Assembly (NCBI RefSeq): GCF_012958305.1
Contig: NZ_JABBYO010000005.1
Coordinates: 310,001 to 374,000, forward strand
Reading direction: 5' to 3'
From: Tautonia rosea
Lineage (GTDB): Bacteria > Planctomycetota > Planctomycetia > Isosphaerales > Isosphaeraceae
DNA length: 64,000 nucleotides
Of the stretch, positions 39,044 to 47,661 are shown one piece after another (within the stretch, counting starts at the first letter, position 1; the number at the start of each line of letters is the position of its first letter). Position numbers and translations under genes: made by a program. The notes beneath the pieces were generated by a model. It saw only the letters and a list, made by a program, of their open reading frames with translations. It had not been told where the DNA came from and made no database searches.

Positions 39044-39129
39044 GCCGGAGTGGCGGAATTGGCAGACGCGCTAGCTTGAGGGGCTAGTCCGCTTCATCGC
39101 GGGTGCAGGTTCAAGTCCTGTCTCCGGCA
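39044..39129 (+). tRNA. tRNA-Leu (anticodon GAG)
   Basis: Folds as a full cloverleaf with the long variable arm of a type II tRNA. The 7-bp acceptor stem pairs GCCGGAG (39044-39050) with CTCCGGC (39122-39128), with discriminator A at 39129. The anticodon arm is CTAGC-TTGAGGG-GCTAG, giving anticodon GAG, which reads CUC and CUU. The T arm has GGTTCAAGTCC. No CCA is encoded. A run of eight T follows at 39136-39143. Confidence 0.97.
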
Positions 39130-39726
39130 CTGGTGTTTTTTTTGGGGAGCGATGAATGCTCCATATAATCCTCGTCAGTGGTTTGTTTGATTTTTGTACT
39201 TCGAATCGTCCTTGAGGGACGTAATTGACATTCCTTAGTCAACGAGACACCCTCATCATTCGGGTGATGGGCGCTTGTCGACTCGATGCATAGAGACGAA
39301 GACTAGTGCCGTCAATCGGGTTTGCGAGACAAGGGGCTGACGAGGTGTTTGGTCACGAGCATGCCCTCAGGTGTGAACTTCGAGTGATTGGTTTGGAGGC
39401 TTTGGCACGTTGAACGCAGAGACTGGCGATCTGGACCCAAATCTGGAGCTCACACTCTTTGATTTGTGTGATTTTTAATCCAATCGACCTGTCGTGTTGA
39501 CGTCGCTTGTTCATTCATGACGACGTGTGGGACGTACCCGACGTCTCTCCATGAAGGGATTGAGAAGGTTGCGTTCTGATCTCAACAGCTTGGGATGAGC
39601 GCGGGGAAAGTTCGCAAGTCATTCCTTTCAGCGGCAGCATCGGATGGAGATTTCGTTCGTGACCCGCTCCGGGCGATTGGCTACGATTGGCCAAGCGGGA
39701 CGATCGATTTCCTTCGGAGGGATGCC
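39130..39726. other. Gene-free, lower-GC stretch after tRNA-Leu
   Basis: About 600 bp without a convincing gene, richer in A+T than its surroundings. An open frame from 39595 only extends the peptidase N-terminus and is not supported. I saw no att-like duplication of the tRNA 3' end and no transposon or integrase remnant. The ribosome-binding site of the peptidase lies at its right end. Confidence 0.45.
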
Positions 39727-41121
39727 ATGACACGGATGATTCTCGCGGGGCTGGTGGTCGTGTTCGGACTCGTCGCGTCGGTCAGCGCGGTGGAGTCGGT
39801 GGGGCGGTATGCGATCGTTGTTGGGAGCGATGTGGCGGCCGGACCTTGGGGCGAGGTCGTCCGAGCCCTCGAAGGGAAGCACAAAGGGGAAGTCTTCGTC
39901 TACGGGCGATCACCCGAGGAAGTCCGCAAGGAGGTCGGAGCGTACCAGCCGCGCTACGTTTGCTTTGTTTGCAAACCAACAGAGAATTTTCCTGAGTTCG
40001 CCCTGAAGGCAAACGCGTTTTGCCGATCGCTCGACGACGACCCGTATGTCGACGCGATCTGGGGAATCCTCACCGGGTTCGACGAGCAGCACGCGCTGGA
40101 ACTCGTGCGCGCAGAGCCGGTGAGAATCCGTCGTGCGTTCACGAAGACCCTCGGCACCTGGTTGGACTGGGTGCCGGAGGGCAATTATGTGACCGAGTGG
40201 ACTCGGGATCGGGGGGAATTGGGAGAGAAGTCAGCGGGAGAGCCCTTCTCGATCACGTCGGGTGGACCAACCAGCGACGCAGAGGACGCCCGATATGTTC
40301 ATGGTCTCTTGTCCGATGATTCCTATGATCTGATTATCGGGTCGGGCCATGGGGGGCATCACAACTGGATGCTCATGTATCCCCGAGGCGATGGATACCT
40401 GACCGCCAGGGATGGACAGTTCACCATGACCGCCCCGGGTGTCGAAATGCCCTTCTCGGCGACGAGGCCCAAAGTTTACTGGGCGGTTGGCAACTGCCTG
40501 ACCGGTGTGGTCAATTCGGGAAGGAACAACTACACGGATTCGTATGCTCTGACCTGGATGAAGAACGGGGCGAAGCAGTATCTCGGCGCGGTTCAGTCGA
40601 CCTGGTACGAGCTCAACTGGAACATGGCCGACTGGTTCTTGAAACAAGGGGGGAGATGGACGTTTTCTGAGTCGCTGTTCCTGCTTCGCCAGTGGTCCAC
40701 TTATCTGCTTGATGAGGAACTTGTCTCCGGTCGGGACCGGCTCGGGACCGAGTTTACCGATGGGATCTTCGTCCTGTACGGCGATCCGGCCCTGGAAGCC
40801 CGGGTGGAGCAAGCCCGCGAACCAGCCCTTACCGAGACACTTGAAGTTCAAGAAGCCGAGGATCAAGATCTTGTGCGGATGACCTATCGGGTGAAGGTCA
40901 ACTACGTTGGCGAGGGGAACAAACGGACTGCTGAAGCGTATGATGGGTGGCGGATCTTCTGCTACCTGCTGCCCTATCAGGTCACGGATGTGAAGGTTGA
41001 GACAACCGATTTCTCGAAGGTGGTTGTCCCGGGCGAGACGATTCTCTGGGACGCGGGCACGGGCCTGAACGTCGGCGATGAGCGGTTCGTCACGTTCACC
41101 GCGAGACGGTTGAGGAATTGA
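39727..41121 (+). CDS. Exported clan CD (gingipain C25-like) peptidase
   Basis: A 464-residue exported protein with a signal peptide (residues 1-22). The pattern of clan CD cysteine peptidases is present: the catalytic His in 'IGSGHGGHHNW' (H208) and the catalytic Cys in 'AVGNCLTGVV' (C257), 49 residues later and each behind a hydrophobic strand. 'NGAKQYLGAVQSTWYE' follows as in gingipain-like proteins. The C-terminus, from about residue 360, is beta-rich. The family assignment rests on these motifs only; a non-peptidase caspase-fold protein is possible. GGAGG lies 8 bases before ATG 39727. Confidence 0.7.
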   Translation: MTRMILAGLVVVFGLVASVSAVESVGRYAIVVGSDVAAGPWGEVVRALEGKHKGEVFVYGRSPEEVRKEVGAYQPRYVCFVCKPTENFPEFALKANAFCRSLDDDPYVDAIWGILTGFDEQHALELVRAEPVRIRRAFTKTLGTWLDWVPEGNYVTEWTRDRGELGEKSAGEPFSITSGGPTSDAEDARYVHGLLSDDSYDLIIGSGHGGHHNWMLMYPRGDGYLTARDGQFTMTAPGVEMPFSATRPKVYWAVGNCLTGVVNSGRNNYTDSYALTWMKNGAKQYLGAVQSTWYELNWNMADWFLKQGGRWTFSESLFLLRQWSTYLLDEELVSGRDRLGTEFTDGIFVLYGDPALEARVEQAREPALTETLEVQEAEDQDLVRMTYRVKVNYVGEGNKRTAEAYDGWRIFCYLLPYQVTDVKVETTDFSKVVVPGETILWDAGTGLNVGDERFVTFTARRLRN

Positions 41122-41368
41122 AAGAGGATCCGTACGCCGCGTCGAAAATGTCTTGTCCTAGCGGTGAACCGTGGAGGGATTCGAGTCGTTTCTCAGTGAA
41201 ATCGACTCGCCCTCCTGAAATGACTGCTTCTCATGCCGATACTCGAAGCCGTTCAATCGAATCTCAGCCATCTCCTGCGAATTGAAACTGATCCACGCAT
41301 GAGGATAGCCAATTCCTATCAAGAGGATTTGCGTCAATGAAGATTGGTGTGTTCGACCTTCTCCGTGA

Positions 41369-42988
41369 TCATCCCTGGGCATCTCGAGGGGTAAGGATCT
41401 CGACAACGACAAGTGCAGGTTCTTGACGAAGCCAGGCGTCTCGGAGGACGTTTTCCAGGGTTGATCGATCATCGAGTGAAACCGTCCGAACATTCTCAAC
41501 GCCGCACGCTGAGGCGATCTGCTCAAGATTTAGGCGCGGCACGGTTTGCCCAAAAGCATCCCGACCCGTACCTGGGTGGGGCTGATCACCCGAAGTGAGG
41601 GTTGACCGGTTGTCGAGGACAACCATCAGGATCGGGCTTCGGCGAACGACGGCGTGACAAAGCGCCGGCAACGCGGAATGAAAGAACGCAGAGTCGCCGA
41701 AGAGCGCGATGACCTTCTCATCCACTCCTGCCTCGGCCATTCCAGCAGCCACCGCAATCGCCGATCCGATTGCGTATTTCGCGTCGAGCCGATGTGCGAC
41801 CGTGACCAGACATCCTGGATCGCCAACCAGGATTGGCTGGCTCGGGATCGCTCGACCGACCTCGTCAATAAGGTCGAGCACCTCATCATAGCGGCATCCG
41901 CTGCAATATCCTCGCTTGGGTGGTCGTTCGTCCGACTCTCGCTCTGGAACAAAATGCTCCGGCCAGTCGAATCCTGGGAACCACGATGCGAGCGCTCTCG
42001 TGATCTGCCAGCGGAACAGCTCTCCTTCGGGTTGAAGGAGACCTGTCAACTTGCCTGAGATTCGCACTCCTGACGCATGATCGTGAGCGATGGCTTTGAG
42101 TTGCCGCTCGACGAAGGGTTCCGTTTCTTCGAGGACAAGCACCTCGCTCACGGTGGCCATGAGCTGACCCAGAGCTTCCTCCGGGAGCGGGTGAATCACC
42201 CCGAGACTGACGAGGCGAAGGCCGGGAGGAAGGCTCGATCCCAGGACATCCCTCAGCTTCATCAGGGCGGAGCCGGTGGCGATGATCGCTCGATCGCCTT
42301 CGCCAATAATCTTCACATAACTGGATTTCTCAGCCCATGAGGCAAACGTGGCAAGCCGCTCATGCAACGCCCGGTGCTTTGCCACCACGTTGCTCGGAAC
42401 CGGGACAAATCGCCAACGCTCGCGTTCAAACCCCAGGTTGACGGGATCGGAAGGAAGCGGAGGAACCTCGACCAATCCTGAGGATTCGGCGAAACTCCGT
42501 GTCTCGCGAACGATGACGGGCAGGCCAAATTGCTCGGATTGCTCGAAAGCGTCGTGAATCATGACGACCGCTTCTGCTGGGGTTGAAGGCTCCAGCATGG
42601 GCACCTCTGCCATTGAGGCGATCAGCCGAGTATCCTGGTCGTTCTGCGATCCGTACCCGCCGGGGTCGTCTCCCAGAATGACCACGAGCCCGCCTCGAAC
42701 TGGGGTGAGATTCAGGGTCATCAGGGGGTCGAGCATCACATTCAAGCCAACGCTCTTGGTGCAGACGAGCGCTCTTCGGCCAGCGATCGAAGCTCCGATG
42801 GCCACTTCGAGAGCCACGCGCTCGTTGCTCGCCCAGGAGAGTTGAAGGTGAGAACCGGCGGAGCTGGCGATCAGTGCCTCCATCACCTCCGAGCTGGGTG
42901 ACCCTGGATAGCTTGACGCGGTATGAATCCCTGATGCCAACGCTCCGAGAGCCAGCGCCTCTCCACCGGTGCATCGTTGTTGAGGCAT
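41369..42988 (-). CDS. iorA: IorA-like TPP-dependent 2-oxoacid oxidoreductase, lacking the ferredoxin domain
   Basis: A 539-residue protein resembling the alpha subunit of indolepyruvate:ferredoxin oxidoreductase, which oxidises aryl pyruvates to aryl-acetyl-CoA. The N-terminal pyrimidine-binding domain shows 'GALASGIHTASSYPGSPSS' and the C-terminal domain the TPP-binding 'GDSAFFHSALPALCHA' with 'VLDN' downstream. 'RGYCSGCRYDEV' resembles the IorA C-x-G-C motif. IorA usually ends in a ferredoxin-type domain with two [4Fe-4S] Cys clusters; this one stops before it, and no IorB partner gene is adjacent. ATG 42988 has AGGA well placed; 42997 is the alternative. Confidence 0.8.
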   Translation of the reverse strand: MPQQRCTGGEALALGALASGIHTASSYPGSPSSEVMEALIASSAGSHLQLSWASNERVALEVAIGASIAGRRALVCTKSVGLNVMLDPLMTLNLTPVRGGLVVILGDDPGGYGSQNDQDTRLIASMAEVPMLEPSTPAEAVVMIHDAFEQSEQFGLPVIVRETRSFAESSGLVEVPPLPSDPVNLGFERERWRFVPVPSNVVAKHRALHERLATFASWAEKSSYVKIIGEGDRAIIATGSALMKLRDVLGSSLPPGLRLVSLGVIHPLPEEALGQLMATVSEVLVLEETEPFVERQLKAIAHDHASGVRISGKLTGLLQPEGELFRWQITRALASWFPGFDWPEHFVPERESDERPPKRGYCSGCRYDEVLDLIDEVGRAIPSQPILVGDPGCLVTVAHRLDAKYAIGSAIAVAAGMAEAGVDEKVIALFGDSAFFHSALPALCHAVVRRSPILMVVLDNRSTLTSGDQPHPGTGRDAFGQTVPRLNLEQIASACGVENVRTVSLDDRSTLENVLRDAWLRQEPALVVVEILTPRDAQG

Positions 42989-43303
42989 TTCTATCATCCT
43001 GAGCGAAAACGGTGTTGGACTCTCTCGGCCACGTGCCACACGCCGCGATGGGACGAGGGGCAGTGGCCCGATTGGCTTGTAATCGTAGCGTGATGGAGCG
43101 GCTTCAGCCATCCCGTCTCATGTTGAGTGATCCGTCGGCGAAGAGCCGAGCGCAAATGGGATGGAGATCCGATTCGATCGATAACCCCTGGATCGGACTC
43201 ACTGAACCATTCAGAATGGCGGCGCCTTCGCGTCGTGAGGCTTCAACGTCGTGGGAAGCCCTTTCTCTCGCGAGCGAACCACCGCGAGTGTTGAGGATGA
43301 TTG
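42989..43303. other. Divergent intergenic region, 315 bp
   Basis: Between the IorA-like gene (minus) and the secreted protein at 43304 (plus). I recognise no promoter pair, hairpin or RNA gene. Confidence 0.4.
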
Positions 43304-45127
43304 ATGAATCGTCATGATCGATCCACCGTCAGTATCGTCTCGGCAATTACCCTGATCGTGACTGTGGGTGGAGTGGTTTCCGCGAGTGAGATGCTCCACA
43401 TCGGATCTCCGATGCCTCCTCCGGAGTGGGCTTTGCTTGAGCAGGCCTTGCTCCGCGCGAACGAGGATGCATCCGAACGGTTCTTCGATCGCTACTTCGA
43501 TGACCAGGGCTTTGCGCTCTGCGTCGAACGGTGGGGGGGTGACGACGGACCTGACGACGCCAGCGAGAGCTTTGGGAACTGGCCGTTGCTTCACGCGCTT
43601 GGTGCCTCCGATGCAGTCCTTGAACGTTATAAGAAGGGCTGGGAAGGACATCTTCGCCAGTACACCCTGGCCCGCACCACGGAGGTTCCACTTGCCCGAG
43701 AGGGGATGTACTTTCGAGAGTTCCCGACCCAGTTTGACTGGCTCCACCATACGGAGGGGCTCCGGCCGTTTTTTCTTCAGGGGCTTTCGGATCCTGACGA
43801 TCGGAACCTCCAACGCCGAACCGTACGCTTCGCCAACTTCTACACCGGAGCCGATCCAACCGCCCCGAACTACGACCCCGAGCATAAGGTGATCCGGAGC
43901 CTCCTGAACGGCAGCCGGGGACCGTTGCTTCGCAAGGCCACGGCTCTGGATTGGGCCGGCGACCCGATCGAGGTGGAGGGCCGCTTTGCTCTGCGACATG
44001 GGGAACGCAGCTTTGAGGAAATGCTTGCTCACTTCAAGGATTACACCAATATTATTGGCGATCACCCCCAGAACCTCGCCAGTACAACCCTGTCGCTCAA
44101 CGGCTTCATGCTGACAGGGGACGAGGCGTTTCGGGCCTGGGTCCTAGAGTATGTGGATGCGTGGGTCGATCGCATGAAGCAAAACGGCGGGGTCATCCCC
44201 TCCAATGTGGGTGTGGATGGTGTCATCGGCAGCGCTGACGGAGGCAAATGGTACGGAGGTGTCTATGGATGGGGGTTCAGCGTCGAGGTCCCGCAGACGG
44301 GCGAGCTTGCCCACCGAAACACCCACTCACTCGGGCTGATTGGCTTTGGCAACGCCTTGCTATTGACCGGCAATCAAGGCTATGTGGACGCTTGGCGGGG
44401 AATGATTCATGCGGTGAATGCCCAGAAGAGAGTGATTGACGGTCAGGATCGCTACCCGACGATGTTCGGCGAGGAGGGTTGGTACAACTTCTCCCCGTCA
44501 CCCTACCGAAGCGGAGCCCTTGAGGTGTATTACTGGTCGATGGACCCAGAGGATCGACCATTGGCCGCTGGGTCCGGCTGGATCGAGTATCTTGAGGGGA
44601 AGAACCCGGATTATCCGGTGTTTGCACTCAGGCGCGATCTTGAATCGATCCGCCGCCGGATTCGATCGATTGCCGAGGATGAAACGACTCCAGACACTCG
44701 ACTCTCCGACGATATTCTCGTGCATGATCCTGTGTCGATTGATTCGCTGACGGAACTGATGCTCGGCGGCCTTCCGACCGGCAACAGTCGCCCTGTTCTT
44801 CATGCCCGCCTCCGGTACTTCGACCCTGAGCGTCGTCGGGCTGGACTTCCCCCTGACGTTGCAGCACTTGTCGAGGGGATGACCGCCGATTCTGTCACTC
44901 TGACACTGGTCAATCTCGACCCGACGACCGATCACCGGGTCGAGATTCAGGGCGGAGCCTTTGGAGAGCACCGACTCCGCTCCGTCCGAGTTGGGGATCG
45001 GGTGATCTCGGTCACTGGCGAGACGGTCTCTGTGTTGATTTCAGCGGGATGCGGCCATCAACTCACGATTGAGGTCGAGCGTTACAATCGTCCCCCGAGC
45101 CTCCGTTTTCCCTGGGATCGCCCATGA
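43304..45127 (+). CDS. Large secreted protein of unknown function
   Basis: A 607-residue protein with a signal peptide (about residues 1-28). The rest is rich in Trp, Tyr and His with regular helices ('ERWGGDDGPDDASESFGNW', 'GSADGGKWYGGVYGWGFSV'), a composition reminiscent of (alpha/alpha)-barrel glycosidases or polysaccharide lyases, though no catalytic pair can be named. The last 100 residues are beta-rich ('SVTLTLVNLDPTTDHRVEI') like a C-terminal jelly-roll domain. ATG 43304 follows GAGGA with good spacing. The PQQ-type dehydrogenase follows 191 bp later on the same strand. Confidence 0.7.
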   Translation: MNRHDRSTVSIVSAITLIVTVGGVVSASEMLHIGSPMPPPEWALLEQALLRANEDASERFFDRYFDDQGFALCVERWGGDDGPDDASESFGNWPLLHALGASDAVLERYKKGWEGHLRQYTLARTTEVPLAREGMYFREFPTQFDWLHHTEGLRPFFLQGLSDPDDRNLQRRTVRFANFYTGADPTAPNYDPEHKVIRSLLNGSRGPLLRKATALDWAGDPIEVEGRFALRHGERSFEEMLAHFKDYTNIIGDHPQNLASTTLSLNGFMLTGDEAFRAWVLEYVDAWVDRMKQNGGVIPSNVGVDGVIGSADGGKWYGGVYGWGFSVEVPQTGELAHRNTHSLGLIGFGNALLLTGNQGYVDAWRGMIHAVNAQKRVIDGQDRYPTMFGEEGWYNFSPSPYRSGALEVYYWSMDPEDRPLAAGSGWIEYLEGKNPDYPVFALRRDLESIRRRIRSIAEDETTPDTRLSDDILVHDPVSIDSLTELMLGGLPTGNSRPVLHARLRYFDPERRRAGLPPDVAALVEGMTADSVTLTLVNLDPTTDHRVEIQGGAFGEHRLRSVRVGDRVISVTGETVSVLISAGCGHQLTIEVERYNRPPSLRFPWDRP

Positions 45128-45318
45128 GTCACATCAGTCATTGGCTTGTTTGTGATTGGAATTTGTTGCACAGGTCGCGTAGCGTGGTTCTGCAACGTCT
45201 CGACTTGGTACGATGCGAATGGAGATGCCGGTTTCGAGTCACCTCATTCGCCCTTGCATCAAAGGGAACTACAGACTCACCACGCCCTCGTTTCTTTCAT
45301 TTCTGAGAGGCCTTGAAC

Positions 45319-47538
45319 ATGCTGCAGACGTGCGTCATTTCTCTGCTCGTCTTGATTCTTCCCACAGCGACACGCGGTGACGATGGTCCGGGAGTCGAAG
45401 CTCCGTTTGGCCTGGACGAACGTCTTCCCTGGAACGATTCACGAGTGATTGGCTCACCTGAGCCGCCACACCCGTACAAAATGGTGAGGGCCTTCCCGAA
45501 ACTTTACGATCCGTATCCGCTCAGCCTCACTCCCGAACCAGGCACCGATCGGCTGTTCATTCTGTTGCATCTTACTCCTCGGTCGGGACCTGGACGGTTG
45601 GTTGCGATCGAGGACGACCAGGCTGCGAGCGAGGCGGAACCCTTGCTCGAAATTGATGGGCTTGCGGTCGGTCTGGCCTTCCATCCGCAATATGAACAAA
45701 ACGGATACGTCTTTATCGGTTTGAATGGGCCGGAACGGGGTCGAAACAAGACGACCCAGGTCGTGCGATACACGGTGGACCGTACAACGGGCCAGATTGA
45801 CCCAGGCTCGAAGACGCTGATCATCGAATGGCCCTCGAATGGACACAATGGGGGGGACCTAGCGTTCGGTAATGACGGAACGCTGTTCGTTTCCTCAGGT
45901 GACGGGTCAAGTGATTCCGATGCGTATTTGACCGGCCAGCGCATTGATGATTTGCTGGGAGCAATTCTACGGATTGATGTCGATCACCCCGACCCCGGTC
46001 GAAACTATTCCATCCCTTCGGATAACCCGTTCCTCGACCGGCCTGATGCCCGGCCCGAGCTTTGGGCCTACGGCCTCCGAAATCCCTGGCGGCTGACCTT
46101 TGACAGGCAATCCGGCCAGCTCTGGGCCGGAAACAATGGCCAGGACCTTTGGGAACAGGTTTACCTGATCGAGAAGGGGGCGAATTACGGTTGGAGCATC
46201 ACCGAGGGGATGCAAATCTTCCACGCGCAGCGCGAGCAAGGGCCCGACCCGATCTCTCCTCCGGCTGCCGATCACCACCACAGCGAGGCCCGATCGCTCA
46301 CCGGAGGCCAGGTTTATCGAGGGACTCGGCTTCCCGAGCTGGTCGGAGTCTATCTCTACGGAGACTGGTCGACCGGGAAAGTCTGGGGCATCAAGCACGA
46401 CGGTGATCAGGTCGTCTGGAATCGTGAGCTGGTGGATACTCCGTTCAACATCACCGGATTCGGCACCGATCACGAGGGAGAGATCTATTTAATTGACCAG
46501 ATGACTGGATTCTATCGCTTTGTGCCCACGACCGAGGCGGATCTCCCGCCGCACCCCTTTCCGACCCTGTTGAGTGAATCGGGCCTGTTTGCGTCGGTTT
46601 CCGACCATGTCCCCCATCCCGCCGCCCTGCCCTTCGACGTGGCGGCGCCGCAGTGGGCCGACGGGGCGACGATGGAACGCTTTGCCGCCCTGCCGGGCCT
46701 GGATCGTATCGAGCAAAAGCCCCAACTCAACGCGGGAGGTTCCTGGACCTTGCCGAATGGGTCCGTCCTCGTGCAGACCCTGAGCCTTGATGTAATTGAC
46801 GAGCAGGGCGAGGTCGTCCGAAAGCGCATCGAGACCCGTCTACTCAACCGGCAACTCGGGGAATGGACCGGCTTTTCCTATCGCTGGAATGATGAGCAAA
46901 CTGATGCCGAACTGGTCAGTTCCGCGGGAGATGTTGAGTTGTTCGAGGTGCCGGACGTGGAAACACCCGGAGCGACTCGTGAGCAAGTTTGGCGTTTCCC
47001 CGCCCGAACCGAATGCATGGTTTGTCATTCTCGAGCGGCTGGATTCGTTCTGGGGTTCTCTCCGCTGCAGCTAGATCGAGCGCGAGACTACGGGAATGTC
47101 GTGGACAATCAACTTCGGACCCTTGAGCACATTGGAGTGTTCAAAGGCTCGCTTCCGTTGAGGAAGGAGGATCGTCCCCGACTGGTCAACCCCTATGACG
47201 CCGCCGCGTCAGTCGAGGCCCGGGTTCGATCGTATCTGCACGTCAACTGCTCGACCTGCCACGTGAAAGAGGGAGGTGGAAACTCCTTGATGGAACTCGG
47301 GCTGACCACGCCGGTCGATCGGATGAACGTGATTGACGAGGTTCCGCAGCATACTCAATTTGAGATCCCCGATGCTCGCCTCATCGCTCCCGGCTCTCCT
47401 GAGCGATCGGTCCTCTATCATCGCATGAATCGTCGATTGACAGGTCAAATGCCTCCCTTGATGTCGACCGAAATCGACCGCGAGGCCGTGGAATTGATTG
47501 CCGAGTGGATCCGATCGATGCCCTCGTCAGGAAAGTAA
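45319..47538 (+). CDS. PQQ-dependent sugar dehydrogenase-like protein with two c-heme motifs
   Basis: A 739-residue exported protein. Residues 60-400 are a beta-propeller like soluble glucose/sorbosone dehydrogenase: 'GLAVGLAFHPQYEQNGYVF', 'NGHNGGDLAFGNDGTLFVSSG', truncated here, 'YGLRNPWRLTFD', and 'GANYGWSITEG'. The C-terminal part carries C-M-V-C-H and C-S-T-C-H c-heme sites of the HNE_0200 type, so electrons from the sugar could be passed to heme. The PQQ residues cannot be verified by eye. It is likely a periplasmic oxidation enzyme. Start at ATG 45319, with GAGAGG upstream. A terminator follows at 47563. Confidence 0.85.
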   Translation: MLQTCVISLLVLILPTATRGDDGPGVEAPFGLDERLPWNDSRVIGSPEPPHPYKMVRAFPKLYDPYPLSLTPEPGTDRLFILLHLTPRSGPGRLVAIEDDQAASEAEPLLEIDGLAVGLAFHPQYEQNGYVFIGLNGPERGRNKTTQVVRYTVDRTTGQIDPGSKTLIIEWPSNGHNGGDLAFGNDGTLFVSSGDGSSDSDAYLTGQRIDDLLGAILRIDVDHPDPGRNYSIPSDNPFLDRPDARPELWAYGLRNPWRLTFDRQSGQLWAGNNGQDLWEQVYLIEKGANYGWSITEGMQIFHAQREQGPDPISPPAADHHHSEARSLTGGQVYRGTRLPELVGVYLYGDWSTGKVWGIKHDGDQVVWNRELVDTPFNITGFGTDHEGEIYLIDQMTGFYRFVPTTEADLPPHPFPTLLSESGLFASVSDHVPHPAALPFDVAAPQWADGATMERFAALPGLDRIEQKPQLNAGGSWTLPNGSVLVQTLSLDVIDEQGEVVRKRIETRLLNRQLGEWTGFSYRWNDEQTDAELVSSAGDVELFEVPDVETPGATREQVWRFPARTECMVCHSRAAGFVLGFSPLQLDRARDYGNVVDNQLRTLEHIGVFKGSLPLRKEDRPRLVNPYDAAASVEARVRSYLHVNCSTCHVKEGGGNSLMELGLTTPVDRMNVIDEVPQHTQFEIPDARLIAPGSPERSVLYHRMNRRLTGQMPPLMSTEIDREAVELIAEWIRSMPSSGK

Positions 47539-47562
47539 AGGAGGCTTGGTCGGGAATGAAGA

Positions 47563-47596
47563 CCCCCGCTCCTCGTCTGCATTCGAGGAGCGGGGG
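47563..47596. terminator. Hairpin between convergent genes
   Basis: A 13-bp perfect stem (47563-47575 with 47584-47596, CCCCCGCTCCTCG and its complement) with an 8-base loop lies in the gap between the dehydrogenase (plus) and the isochorismatase fusion (minus). It lacks a clear T-tract; the GC-rich stem alone suggests termination for both genes. Confidence 0.65.
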
Positions 47597-47661
47597 ACTG
47601 AACGTGATCAGAGGATCGGCTGAAGAGTCTCGGCCGGGTATGCCCTTCAAAGACGGGATCA

